Positions 44,676-53,339 of a stretch of DNA of 64,000 nucleotides are shown here, piece by piece (position 1 is the first letter of the stretch; each line of letters begins with the position of its first letter). The notes under the pieces are model-generated. The model was not told the origin of the DNA, did not search any database, and worked only from the letters and a program-made list of their open reading frames with translations. Location of the stretch: NCBI GenBank assembly GCA_051649305.1, contig JBOFGV010000087.1, positions 1 to 64,000 of the forward strand, read 5' to 3'. Source of the stretch: JADCCX01 sp051649305 (GTDB lineage Bacteria; Pseudomonadota; Alphaproteobacteria; Rhizobiales; Beijerinckiaceae). The position numbers and the translations under genes are program-made.

Positions 44676-45890
44676 ATGAACAAGATCAAGGTAGCCAATC
44701 CTGTTGTGGATATGGACGGCGACGAGATGACCCGCATCATCTGGCAGTACATCAAGGACAAATTGATCTTCCCGTATCTCGATATCAAATTGGATTACTA
44801 CGACCTCTCGGTCGAGAACCGCGATGCGACCAACGACAAGGTCACTGTTGATGCAGCAGAAGCCACCAAGCGCCACGGCGTGGCGGTGAAGTGCGCGACG
44901 ATCACGCCTGATGAAGCCCGCGTCAAGGAGTTCAATCTCAAGGAAATGTGGAAGAGCCCGAACGGCACCATCCGCAACATTCTGGGCGGCGTGATCTTCC
45001 GCGAACCCATCATCTGCAAGAACGTACCACGTCTGGTGCCAGGCTGGACACAGCCAATCGTGGTTGGCCGCCACGCTTTCGGTGACCAGTACCGCGCCAC
45101 AGATTTCAAGTTCCCCGGTAAGGGCACCTTGACCATCAAGTTCGTTGGTGAAGACGGCAAAGTGATCGAGAAGGAAGTGTTTAAGGCCCCGGCTGCCGGC
45201 GTGGCTATGGCCATGTACAACCTTGATGATTCCATCCGTGATTTTGCCCGCGCTTCGCTCAACTATGGCTTGAACCGCAAGTATCCTGTTTATCTCTCCA
45301 CCAAGAACACCATCCTCAAGACCTATGACGGTCGCTTCAAGGACATCTTCCAGGAAATCTTTGACACAGAATTCAAGGCGCAGTTCGATGCCTTGAACAT
45401 CACCTACGAGCACCGCCTGATTGACGACATGGTGGCTGCAGCCATCAAGTGGTCCGGCGGTTATGTCTGGGCCTGCAAGAACTACGATGGTGACGTGCAG
45501 TCCGATATCGTGGCGCAGGGCTTTGGCTCGCTCGGCCTGATGACATCCGTGCTGCTGACACCCGATGGCAAGATCGTGGAATCGGAAGCCGCCCACGGCA
45601 CCGTCACACGCCACTACCGCGAGCATCAGAAGGGCAAAGAAACCTCGACCAACTCGATCGCGTCGATCTTCGCATGGACCCGTGGACTGGCGCACCGCGC
45701 CAAGCTCGACAACAATGCCGAACTGGCAAAGTTCGCCACAACGCTCGAGAAGGTCTGCGTGGACACAGTTGAGCAGGGCTACATGACCAAGGATCTCGCC
45801 TTGCTTGTGGGCGCTGACCAGAAGTGGCTCTCCACAACCGGCTTCCTCGACAAGATCAGCGAAAATCTGACCAAGGCGATGGCAGCCTGA
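44676..45890 (+). CDS. icd: NADP-dependent isocitrate dehydrogenase (type II, dimeric)
   Basis: 404 residues from ATG 44676 with GGGA nine bases upstream. TCA-cycle conversion of isocitrate to 2-oxoglutarate. The N-terminal NPVVDMDGDEMTRIIWQYIK, ATNDKVTVDAAEATKRHGVA and KNYDGDVQSDIVAQGFGSLG show the eukaryote-like subfamily common in Rhizobiales. Divergent from the toxin-antitoxin operon and followed by a terminator. Confidence 0.98.
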   Translation: MNKIKVANPVVDMDGDEMTRIIWQYIKDKLIFPYLDIKLDYYDLSVENRDATNDKVTVDAAEATKRHGVAVKCATITPDEARVKEFNLKEMWKSPNGTIRNILGGVIFREPIICKNVPRLVPGWTQPIVVGRHAFGDQYRATDFKFPGKGTLTIKFVGEDGKVIEKEVFKAPAAGVAMAMYNLDDSIRDFARASLNYGLNRKYPVYLSTKNTILKTYDGRFKDIFQEIFDTEFKAQFDALNITYEHRLIDDMVAAAIKWSGGYVWACKNYDGDVQSDIVAQGFGSLGLMTSVLLTPDGKIVESEAAHGTVTRHYREHQKGKETSTNSIASIFAWTRGLAHRAKLDNNAELAKFATTLEKVCVDTVEQGYMTKDLALLVGADQKWLSTTGFLDKISENLTKAMAA

Positions 45891-45914
45891 TCAGGCAGGT
45901 TTTGGAGTGAGATT

Positions 45915-45946
45915 AAAAGGCCTCGGGAAACCGGGGCCTTTTTTAT
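45915..45946 (+). terminator. Terminator of icd
   Basis: aaaggcctcgg-gaaa-ccggggccttt forms a stem of about 11 pairs with one G-T, followed by six T. It overlaps the end of the convergent chemoreceptor gene. Confidence 0.88.
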
Positions 45947-47283
45947 GCTGCTTTGAGCTTGTCCGAAAAAGCAGTCACATCCCGTTTCAGGTCCGCCCCT
46001 ACCTGTGCCAGAACAGCAATCGCATCCTGCAGGTTATGGCTTTCATGCGAGGTCTTCTCAATCAGGGAAGAAGCCGTGGAGTAGCCCTCGCTGGCCTGCA
46101 CAATCTGACCGACCGTATCATGCAGGCTGCGGCTCAACTCGGAAGTCAGGGCGCTCTGTTGCGTAACGGCTGACGCCACTTCGCCGGCATTCATTGAAAG
46201 CTTCATCATGGAAGCATCAATGGCACCAATCTCTGTGACGGAAAGCGATGTGCCAGCCTGCACCGCGGCAATTTGAGCAACGATGTCCTGTGTCGCCTTG
46301 CTGGTTTCACTGGCAAGAGCTTTCACTTCCTGTGCAACAACAGCAAAACCACGGCCAGCATCGCCTGCGCGTGCAGCCTCAATTGTGGCGTTAAGGGCCA
46401 GCAGGTTGGTTTGTTCTGCAATGCTGCTGATCAGGCCTGCAATCGAGCCAATCTTTTCTGTAACCTGCTGCAAATTACCAATCGCAGTGCGTGCACTGGT
46501 AACTGCAACCTCTGCATCGCTGACAGCACTGCGTCCAATTTCTGCGCGCTGCGCCAATTCACTCGTTGCTTGTGCAAGCTCTTCTGTGCTTGTTGCCGAG
46601 GATGTCAGATTGGCATTGCCGTACTCAGCCGCATTGGCTGCTGACTGACTTTGCTGCAATGCCTGCTTTGCTGCTTCAAAAACACTTTTGCTGGAGGTTG
46701 CAACAGTGTCTGAAACGGCGACCAGCTTGTTGGATATTGTCTCAACCGAGGCCTGAAAGCGCGCTACCTCTTCGGCTACCCGCGCAGTTTTGTCTTTTTC
46801 CTGTTTCGAAACGGCGAAGAAATGGAAGGCCAGCATGATGCCGGCATCACAGTTCAAAAGACGTTGAAACATTGCCATATCTGACAGGGTCTGCTTGCTG
46901 GCAGGTAGCAATCCGGCAGTGTTCTGCGCCATGGCAGATTGGTAGATGTATCCGTTGCAGGCGAATACAGCGCGCAGGTCAGGTCCCACTTCGGCCAGCT
47001 TTTTGCTGGTCTCTTCAAGCCGGTCACTGTGGCTGCCATCGAACCCTTTTGCAAAAAGCTGTTCATAGTGGTTGACCAGATGATCACAGGTCAGGCCTCT
47101 GTTTTGCTGAAATGCCTTTTCAAGACTCGGCATGGTCTTTGCGATATCTGCGAATGCATCAACGCTCGGCCGAATAAAGCCAAGCCCTTTGCTCCGCAAC
47201 CTTGCAAGGACTGTAGCAACTGTTTCAACTTCAAGTCCGTAGACTTTGTAGCGTTCCTGAAAAGCAAGCTGCGAGCGACTCAT
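45943..47283 (-). CDS. Soluble chemoreceptor with globin-sensor-like N-terminal domain
   Basis: 446 residues from ATG 47283 (GGGA six bases upstream). No membrane segment. Residues 1-165 are helical and align in outline with protoglobin/globin-coupled sensors (CDHLVNHYEQLFAKGFDGSH; PDLRAVFACNGYIYQSAM), but the proximal heme His position appears to hold no His. A coiled-coil linker leads to a signalling domain with the hairpin IAEQTNLLALNATIEAARAG and DAGRGFAVVAQEVKALASET. It should act in the cytoplasm on CheA/CheW. Ligand unknown. Confidence 0.8.
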   Translation of the reverse strand: MSRSQLAFQERYKVYGLEVETVATVLARLRSKGLGFIRPSVDAFADIAKTMPSLEKAFQQNRGLTCDHLVNHYEQLFAKGFDGSHSDRLEETSKKLAEVGPDLRAVFACNGYIYQSAMAQNTAGLLPASKQTLSDMAMFQRLLNCDAGIMLAFHFFAVSKQEKDKTARVAEEVARFQASVETISNKLVAVSDTVATSSKSVFEAAKQALQQSQSAANAAEYGNANLTSSATSTEELAQATSELAQRAEIGRSAVSDAEVAVTSARTAIGNLQQVTEKIGSIAGLISSIAEQTNLLALNATIEAARAGDAGRGFAVVAQEVKALASETSKATQDIVAQIAAVQAGTSLSVTEIGAIDASMMKLSMNAGEVASAVTQQSALTSELSRSLHDTVGQIVQASEGYSTASSLIEKTSHESHNLQDAIAVLAQVGADLKRDVTAFSDKLKAA

Positions 47284-47365
47284 GTTTTGTCCCAATTTTT
47301 GTTGGTTTCAACATGGGAAAGATTGGTAAAGCAGTCGCTAAGAGATCCATGAAATTTGGCATAAA

Positions 47366-47397
47366 AACAAAAAAACCGCCTGAAAGGCGGTTTTTTA
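47366..47397 (-). terminator. Terminator of rpsD
   Basis: aaccgcc-tgaaa-ggcggtt with A-runs on the left and T-runs on the right; it can work both ways. It lies 25 bases past the rpsD stop. Confidence 0.85.
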
Positions 47398-47421
47398 TTC
47401 GTTTGAACAGATGTTCTGCAA

Positions 47422-48039
47422 TTAGCGCGAGTAAAACTCAACCACCAGGTTTGGTTCCATCTGTGTTGGGTAAGGAACTTCCGACAGGCCTGGGCGGCGT
47501 GTCAGCTTGGTCGACATCTTGGCGTGGTCGACTTCCATGAAGTCTGGCACATCGCGTTCTGCAAGCTGGCTGGCGACAACCACGAACTCAAGCTGACGTG
47601 AGGTTTCTTTCACGGAAACAACGTCACCTGGCTTCACCTGATATGAAGCAATGTTCACCTTCTTGCCATTGACCATAACGTGGCCATGGTTGACGAACTG
47701 GCGGGCAGCAAACACGGTTGCCACGAACTTGGCGCGATACACAACGGTGTCCAGACGGCCTTCGAGGAGACCAATCAGGTTCTCACCGGCGTCGCCGCGC
47801 ATGCGCAGGGCTTCATGGTAGTAGCTGCGGAACTGCTTTTCCGAGATCGAGCCGTAGTAGCCCTTGAGCTTCTGCTTGGCTTTCAGCTGTGTACCAAAGT
47901 CCGACAGCTTGCCCTTGCGGCGCTGTCCGTGCTGGCCTGGGCCATATTCACGCTTGTTGACGGGAGACTTGGGACGACCCCAGATATTTTCGCCCATACG
48001 GCGATCAATTTTGTATTTGGCTTCGGCGCGCTTTGTCAT
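47422..48039 (-). CDS. rpsD: Small ribosomal subunit protein S4
   Basis: 205 residues. Binds 16S rRNA early in 30S assembly. N-terminal SPVNKREYGPGQHGQRRKGK and the S4 RNA-binding domain (LEGRLDTVVYRAKFVATVFA, AARQFVNHGHVMVNGKKVNI) are complete. A leader of about 40 bases with no obvious autoregulatory structure precedes it. Confidence 0.99.
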   Translation of the reverse strand: MTKRAEAKYKIDRRMGENIWGRPKSPVNKREYGPGQHGQRRKGKLSDFGTQLKAKQKLKGYYGSISEKQFRSYYHEALRMRGDAGENLIGLLEGRLDTVVYRAKFVATVFAARQFVNHGHVMVNGKKVNIASYQVKPGDVVSVKETSRQLEFVVVASQLAERDVPDFMEVDHAKMSTKLTRRPGLSEVPYPTQMEPNLVVEFYSR

Positions 48040-48167
48040 CGCTGTTCCTCAAAAGAACGGTGTTGAAAATGGTCCGTGATTGCTCACGGATTGTGAGGAA
48101 CGCGCCCTCCTCTGGAACCTTTTGGGAACCTGACAGGCAGCGATGCGAACCGCCGCCACGGGTGCGT

Positions 48168-48203
48168 GTAAAAAACCACGCGGGCCCAACAGGACCCGCG
48201 CGA
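48168..48203 (-). terminator. Terminator of murI
   Basis: gcgggtcc-tgtt-gggcccgc (one mismatch) followed by gtggtttttt on the minus strand, 66 bases past the murI stop. The remaining 48040-48268 gap shows nothing else. Confidence 0.75.
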
Positions 48204-48268
48204 TGGCTGGCTTAAACGGGATTGAGGCTGAAATGTCAACCGGGGGAGGGGCAGTAAACTGAGCCGAC

Positions 48269-49096
48269 TTACACAAAAGACGCGAAAAATGGCGTTTTTT
48301 GATCAATCACGAGCTGATAGCCAGCAAGCGCTTTCTGCAACGACGCAGGTATAGCAGCGTTTCCTGCGGTAAAATAGGCAGTTCCCGATGATGCCGTATC
48401 ACCACTGGCTGTATTCTTTGATGGAAGCAAACTGATCATCCGCTTGGCAATGGCAGGTGCAGGATCAATCCACATTACCTCCCAGGGCGCGATGCGCTTG
48501 TAGACATCCAGCAGCAGCGGATAATGCGTGCATGCCAGCGCAATGGCATCAGTGCGCACGCCGTCCCGCTCTTTGAAGCAGGGCAGAATCTCGGCAAGCA
48601 CATCGGCATCCAACACGGTTTCGCCCCGCAGGAAGCTCTCCGCCAATCGGGCGAGGTTTGGCGCGCCCACAAGATTAACCCTGCAATCCGCAGCATGCGC
48701 GATGATGAGATCGTGTGTGTACTCACGGCTGACAGTGCCCGGCGTTCCAAGCACGGAAATGGTGCATGTTTTTGAAAGCTGTGCCGCTGTCTTGACGGCT
48801 GGAACAGTGCCCACAAAGGGAATGTTGAACAGGCTGCGCAACGAGGGCAGGCAAATAGTGGAGGCAGTGTTGCAGGCAATGATCACAATATCCGGCTGGA
48901 AGCGCGCGATCAGCTTTCCCATGACATCGTTTACACGCGCTATCAGAACATCCTGCGCAAGCCTGCCGTAGGGAAAGGCCGCATCATCAGCCACATAGAT
49001 GTAACATGCAGCAGGCAAGGATTTGATGAGCTCGGCATAAACGGTCAAACCGCCAACGCCTGAATCAAACACCAGAACAGTGGGAAGACCAGTCAT
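48269..49096 (-). CDS. murI: Glutamate racemase
   Basis: 275 residues. Makes D-glutamate for peptidoglycan. The two catalytic Cys motifs are present: IVIIACNTASTICLPSL and ALACTHYPLLL; the start VLVFDSGVGGLTVYAEL and YVADDAAFPYG are also diagnostic. Monocistronic, with a terminator downstream. Confidence 0.97.
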   Translation of the reverse strand: MTGLPTVLVFDSGVGGLTVYAELIKSLPAACYIYVADDAAFPYGRLAQDVLIARVNDVMGKLIARFQPDIVIIACNTASTICLPSLRSLFNIPFVGTVPAVKTAAQLSKTCTISVLGTPGTVSREYTHDLIIAHAADCRVNLVGAPNLARLAESFLRGETVLDADVLAEILPCFKERDGVRTDAIALACTHYPLLLDVYKRIAPWEVMWIDPAPAIAKRMISLLPSKNTASGDTASSGTAYFTAGNAAIPASLQKALAGYQLVIDQKTPFFASFV

Positions 49097-49149
49097 AACC
49101 GATGCATAGACTGAGTCGCCGCTGCAGGGCAGTGGCAGTCCACCGATGC

Positions 49150-50505
49150 TTAGCGCAGGCTGCCAGTACTCAGGCTGTTCGCCACCTGTCTGGCGGCATC
49201 ACGACCAGCGATGTAAGCACCGCCCGCTGTCATGGAGTAAACGCCCGCTGTGGCTTCTCCGGCAAACCAGATGCGGTTGCCAACCGGCCTTGCAAGAGCG
49301 TCCCTGCTGCGCATCTTGCCCGGCAGCGCAACAGCATAGCTCCCAAGCGCATGGGGGTCTTCCGACCACCCAGCGAGACGCCCGCCCTTGAAGAGCTTGC
49401 GCGCATCACTGCCTGCTATCTTCAAAAAGCGCTCAAGCGCATGATCGACTGCAGCCGCTTCTCCCTGCTTTGCGAGACCACGGGCATAATCACCGCCGAA
49501 TGTCGCAACCACGAGATCGTTGTTCTGCGGCCATGCTTCAAAGGTCATGGCGCGTGCGGGGTCGCCAATTTCGGCCAGAAACTGATGGGGCGTGAAGCCA
49601 AAGCGCTCTTTTGGTTTATCATCGGTTGTGCCTTCAGCCGCTCCAAACCGCAGGGCGATCTTTGAAAGCGCACCCATGCGCAGGCCCTGAATCGCCGCTG
49701 TGGTACTAGCAGGAAGGGCAGGTTTGAACTTGATATGCCCGGCGTTCAGCACGCCGATCGGCACTGTGATGATCAGCTTGCGGGCGCGGATGGTGCCCTT
49801 GTCCGTGGTCACGATGATGGTCTGGCCGCTCCAGTCGACAGCGGTAGCTTTCACACCCAGACGCGGATTGAGTGCCATGCCGGTTTTAGCAACCAAAGTG
49901 CCATAGCCGCCAGGGACCAATCTGTTTTGCCCACCTTCCAGCCGTTGCCAGTCCGTTACCGAAACCCGCTCCGGATCTTCACCGGCTGCCATCTGTGACT
50001 GGATGCGGGCGGCATCCTGCAGCTCCTGATCCGCTTCACTGATTGCGTCAGCAATGGAGGTGTCTTCGCGCTCCTCGATATCCTCATAAATTTCAAAAAG
50101 CCTTCGGGAATTGCCTGAACGACGCGCCATCTCGTCGCCGGCCAAAGCCTGCCCATTGCGATAGGCGATGGAGCCGCTCCACAGGCGATAACCACCCTGC
50201 AGATCAACGCCCGCTTCCTGCGCAACTGCACTCCATGGGTTTGTCTCGGCAAAATGGATATAGGCTGCACCGGCATCAAAGGGCTGGCCCAGTGTGGTGT
50301 CGGTATGAACGCGCCCACCGGCACGATCACGCGATTCAATCAGGATAAAACGCTTGCCTGATTTAGCGAGTTCCCGCGCGGCGGCGATTCCTGCGGAACC
50401 CGCCCCGATGATCACAACATCGGTGTCATCTGCACGCGCCTGACCCGCTGCCAGCATGGCGGCACCGGCAAGAATGGAACGGCGATTGAAAAAGATACGG
50501 CTCAT
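49150..50505 (-). CDS. FAD-dependent amine oxidase, probably Tat-exported
   Basis: 451 residues. The N-terminus FNRRSILAGAAMLAAGQARA has a twin Arg and an AxA cleavage site, suggesting export of the folded flavoprotein. Residues 28-65 form the dinucleotide fold (DVVIIGAGSAGIAAARELAK...ESRDRAGGRVHT). The C-terminal IWFAGEATAGVYSMTAGGAY is the FAD-binding motif of monoamine oxidases. Substrate unknown (amine or polyamine likely). Alone, 53 bases upstream of murI in the same direction. Confidence 0.85.
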   Translation of the reverse strand: MSRIFFNRRSILAGAAMLAAGQARADDTDVVIIGAGSAGIAAARELAKSGKRFILIESRDRAGGRVHTDTTLGQPFDAGAAYIHFAETNPWSAVAQEAGVDLQGGYRLWSGSIAYRNGQALAGDEMARRSGNSRRLFEIYEDIEEREDTSIADAISEADQELQDAARIQSQMAAGEDPERVSVTDWQRLEGGQNRLVPGGYGTLVAKTGMALNPRLGVKATAVDWSGQTIIVTTDKGTIRARKLIITVPIGVLNAGHIKFKPALPASTTAAIQGLRMGALSKIALRFGAAEGTTDDKPKERFGFTPHQFLAEIGDPARAMTFEAWPQNNDLVVATFGGDYARGLAKQGEAAAVDHALERFLKIAGSDARKLFKGGRLAGWSEDPHALGSYAVALPGKMRSRDALARPVGNRIWFAGEATAGVYSMTAGGAYIAGRDAARQVANSLSTGSLR

Positions 50506-50581
50506 AGGCGAAGCGTATTCCTCGAGGATTCAGGCAGTATTGCGACGCAGGTTACAACCGACAAGTGACAGTTTTGTCATT

Positions 50582-51634
50582 TTACTTTTGATCCGTTCTT
50601 TTGAACCGCGCAGCCAGAGGCTTGATGATTTGTGGCATGAGATAAATCGGAAATTGCGCCAGAGCAAAAAACAAAAACGTTGTCTTTGGCGCGGCCGCAC
50701 CAAGAGCCGCGATCAGCAGCCCCATGTTACGCTGACAGGTGGCATAGCCCAGCACAAAGCGATCAGCCCCTGTCAGAGGCTTCAGCACGACCCATGCTGT
50801 TGCAAAGCCGAGGCCCGCCATAACGAAGGCAAAGATCAGAAACTGCAGCACCATCCACGGCGTTGCCAGCGCTGCTTCCATCACGCCGTCCATGGCTGCA
50901 ATGGCAAACAGGAAATACATGATGACACCAATGCCATCAAAGGTCGCCTTGTTGGCGCGGATGCGCTCAATGCCCAGCACCTTGCGCAACACAACAGAGC
51001 CAATGATAGCGCCGCCAATCAGCAGAAGAAGGCGCTGAATCAGCACAGTGATATCGAGCGGCACGGCTGCTCCTGCCACGAACTCAACGATGATGGGCGA
51101 GACGATTGGGGCCAGCGCCGTTGTGACCAGAACGGCTGTCAACAGAAGCGTTGGCTCCAGCCCCAGCAGCATGGCAACTGCAGGCGCTGACATGATGGGA
51201 GGTGCAGCCGCCATCACGGCCAGTCCCAGCACAAGGCCGGGATCAAGGTTGGCCCGACCGATACCCATCAGGATAAGCGTGATAACAACGACCGGGGCCA
51301 GCACCAGCCAAAGGCAGGCGATGACCAGCGGGCGCGGGCTTCGCAGCAGTCCTTTTACCGCCTCAGTCTCGGCGCGGGCAAAGGTCAGCATGACAAAAAT
51401 GAAAATCGTAATCGCCAGCAACGGGCGAGCCGCAGCTGCAAACTGGGGCAGGGCGAGGCCCACAAAAATCGAAAGGGCGAATCCTTGTGTGCCATACCGC
51501 CCGATGAAAGCGATGGGTTTTAACAGAAAATCGAGCACTACAGGGTTGCTTTCGCTATAGATAAGCCAGAACGGCGTTGTTTTCACAGGGTAAAGCGCAA
51601 TACAACCCCTTGAAAGTTCGCGCTGTCTTAGCAA
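50582..51634 (-). CDS. Bile acid:sodium symporter (BASS)-like transporter
   Basis: Up to 350 residues with nine or ten hydrophobic segments (GFALSIFVGLALPQFAAAAR, GLVLGLAVMAAAPPIMSAPA, FVLGYATCQRNMGLLIAALG). The APPIMSAPA and CQRNMGL segments resemble the two crossover motifs of BASS carriers. The N-terminal 32 residues are doubtful; a GTG at 51538 may be the true start. Substrate unknown. It diverges from the dadA-like gene. Confidence 0.72.
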   Translation of the reverse strand: MLRQRELSRGCIALYPVKTTPFWLIYSESNPVVLDFLLKPIAFIGRYGTQGFALSIFVGLALPQFAAAARPLLAITIFIFVMLTFARAETEAVKGLLRSPRPLVIACLWLVLAPVVVITLILMGIGRANLDPGLVLGLAVMAAAPPIMSAPAVAMLLGLEPTLLLTAVLVTTALAPIVSPIIVEFVAGAAVPLDITVLIQRLLLLIGGAIIGSVVLRKVLGIERIRANKATFDGIGVIMYFLFAIAAMDGVMEAALATPWMVLQFLIFAFVMAGLGFATAWVVLKPLTGADRFVLGYATCQRNMGLLIAALGAAAPKTTFLFFALAQFPIYLMPQIIKPLAARFKRTDQK

Positions 51635-51671
51635 TTTTCACCATGAGAAAATAGAGAATTCTGGGGCTGAT

Positions 51672-52934
51672 ATGCGGTCTGATGTAATTGTACTGGGTGC
51701 AGGTATTGTGGGTGTTGCAGCAGCCCTGCATCTGCAAAAACGCGGGCGCAGCGTGACGCTGGTTGATCTGCGCGGACCGGGGGAGGAAACCTCCTACGGT
51801 AACGCTGGCCTTATCCAGCGCGAGGCTTTCCTGCCCTACGCTTTTCCGTCAGGCCTCGGCAAGCTCATCCGATATGCCCTCAACGGCGAAACCGAGGCGC
51901 ATTACCAGCTTTCTAGCTTGGTCAGCATCGCGCCAGCCCTGTTCAAATACTGGCTGAATTCCTCCCCAGAGCGCATCGAGCGCACGGTGCGCACCAACCG
52001 TCCGCTGTTTGAAAACTGCCTGAGCGAGCACCAGAGCTTGGCTGCCGAAGCGGGCATAACGGACCTGATGCGCCCCGGCGGCTGGATTCAGGTACACCGC
52101 AAGGATGAAACCCTGAATGGCACCTTGAAGGATGTGCAACGCCTGCGCGATGAGTTTGGTGTGAATGCTGATCTGCTTGACCCTGCCTCTCTGGCTGCGT
52201 TGGAACCCCACCTCTCGGTGGAGCATGCTGCCGGAGCGATCCACTGGAAAGACCCGCTTTCGTTGCGCGATCCGTTGGCCCTGACGCAAGGCTACGCAGA
52301 TCTGTTCCAGCGCCGGGGCGGCACCTTCCTCAAGGCGGATGCACGCACCTTGTCGCAAAGCGGTGAGGACTGGCAAGTGCAAAGGGACTTGCAGGGTGAG
52401 GGCGGCCCGGTAACGGCCCGCGAAGCTGTTGTAGCGCTGGGGCCCTGGGCCAATCTTGTTTACGAGCCGCTGGGCTACAAAATCCCGATGTTCGTCAAGC
52501 GCGGCTACCACATGCACTACAAGGCCAAGGGCAATGCCACGCTCTCCCGTCCAGTGATTGACACAGACACGGGCTTTGCGCTCGCCTCCATGACCAAGGG
52601 CGTGCGCATGACGACTGGTGCTGAATTTGCCCATCGCGATGCGCCAGCAACCCCTGTGCAGGTAGACCGCTGCGAACCCAAGGCCAAAGAGCTGTTTCCG
52701 CTGGAATCCCGCGCAGAAGCCACACCATGGCTCGGCCGCCGTCCTGCCATGCCGGATATGAGCCCCGTCATTGGTCCCGCGCCCCGCCACAAGGGCCTGT
52801 GGTTCGTCTTCGGCCATGCGCATCACGGCCTCACCAATGCCGCTGTTTCGGGTCGTCTGCTGGCGGAAATGATGACAGGCGAAACGCCGTTTTGTGATGT
52901 CAGTGGGTTTAGGGCGGACAGGGCATTTGTGTGA
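51672..52934 (+). CDS. FAD-dependent D-amino-acid dehydrogenase-like oxidoreductase
   Basis: 420 residues. N-terminal FAD fold DVIVLGAGIVGVAAALHLQK with RGPGEETSYGNAGLIQREAF just after it, typical of DadA-type enzymes that oxidise D-amino acids and pass electrons to the respiratory chain. C-terminal PWLGRRPAMPDMSPVIGPAP and FVFGHAHHGLTNAAVSGRLL close the FAD site. The last 26 codons recur in diverged form at 55553-55630, beyond the protease gene. The enzyme class is sound, the substrate not. Confidence 0.85.
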   Translation: MRSDVIVLGAGIVGVAAALHLQKRGRSVTLVDLRGPGEETSYGNAGLIQREAFLPYAFPSGLGKLIRYALNGETEAHYQLSSLVSIAPALFKYWLNSSPERIERTVRTNRPLFENCLSEHQSLAAEAGITDLMRPGGWIQVHRKDETLNGTLKDVQRLRDEFGVNADLLDPASLAALEPHLSVEHAAGAIHWKDPLSLRDPLALTQGYADLFQRRGGTFLKADARTLSQSGEDWQVQRDLQGEGGPVTAREAVVALGPWANLVYEPLGYKIPMFVKRGYHMHYKAKGNATLSRPVIDTDTGFALASMTKGVRMTTGAEFAHRDAPATPVQVDRCEPKAKELFPLESRAEATPWLGRRPAMPDMSPVIGPAPRHKGLWFVFGHAHHGLTNAAVSGRLLAEMMTGETPFCDVSGFRADRAFV

Positions 52935-52937
52935 GGG
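52857..52937 (+). repeat. Direct repeat, left copy (end of the dadA-like gene)
   Basis: 81 bases that match 55553-55633 at 73 positions. Seven of the eight differences are silent third-codon changes and one changes Thr to Ala, so both copies evolved as coding sequence. Confidence 0.92.
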
Positions 52938-53339
52938 AGAGGCAAAACCATGGCAGCAGCAGCCTTGGGACAGTTTGTCTTTTCTTCGGACAAAAGCTGA
53001 AAAAAGCTAACTGTCTCTGCTTTGTCGAGTGGGTAGTTTTGAATTTTTCAATGATTTCAGATTGATAATAAAATTGAGTGCCTTGTTGTAGTAGCCAAAT
53101 GAAAGCACTGAACGTTATCTATAAATTGACTTTCTTCAATGTGCTAAAACTGCCTCTGAATGACAACGCAGAAAAATTTCCTGTTTTGTATTTGACATTT
53201 CTTTGAAATTTTATAAGCGTGAATTATAAGTCAGAAAAGAAAATTTAATCAGTAATATCTTTAGCAATGGCTTTTTCACAGCACGTGGACTCTGAGCTGT
53301 TGTAACAACGCCTCTCAATTGAATGTGGAGATTACGGGA
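52938..53339. other. AT-rich upstream region of the RTX protease
   Basis: About 400 bases, strikingly AT-rich from 53035 on compared with the dadA-like gene. No open frame is convincing. It must hold the protease promoter. The left junction of the inserted block lies at or soon after 52938. Confidence 0.6.
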
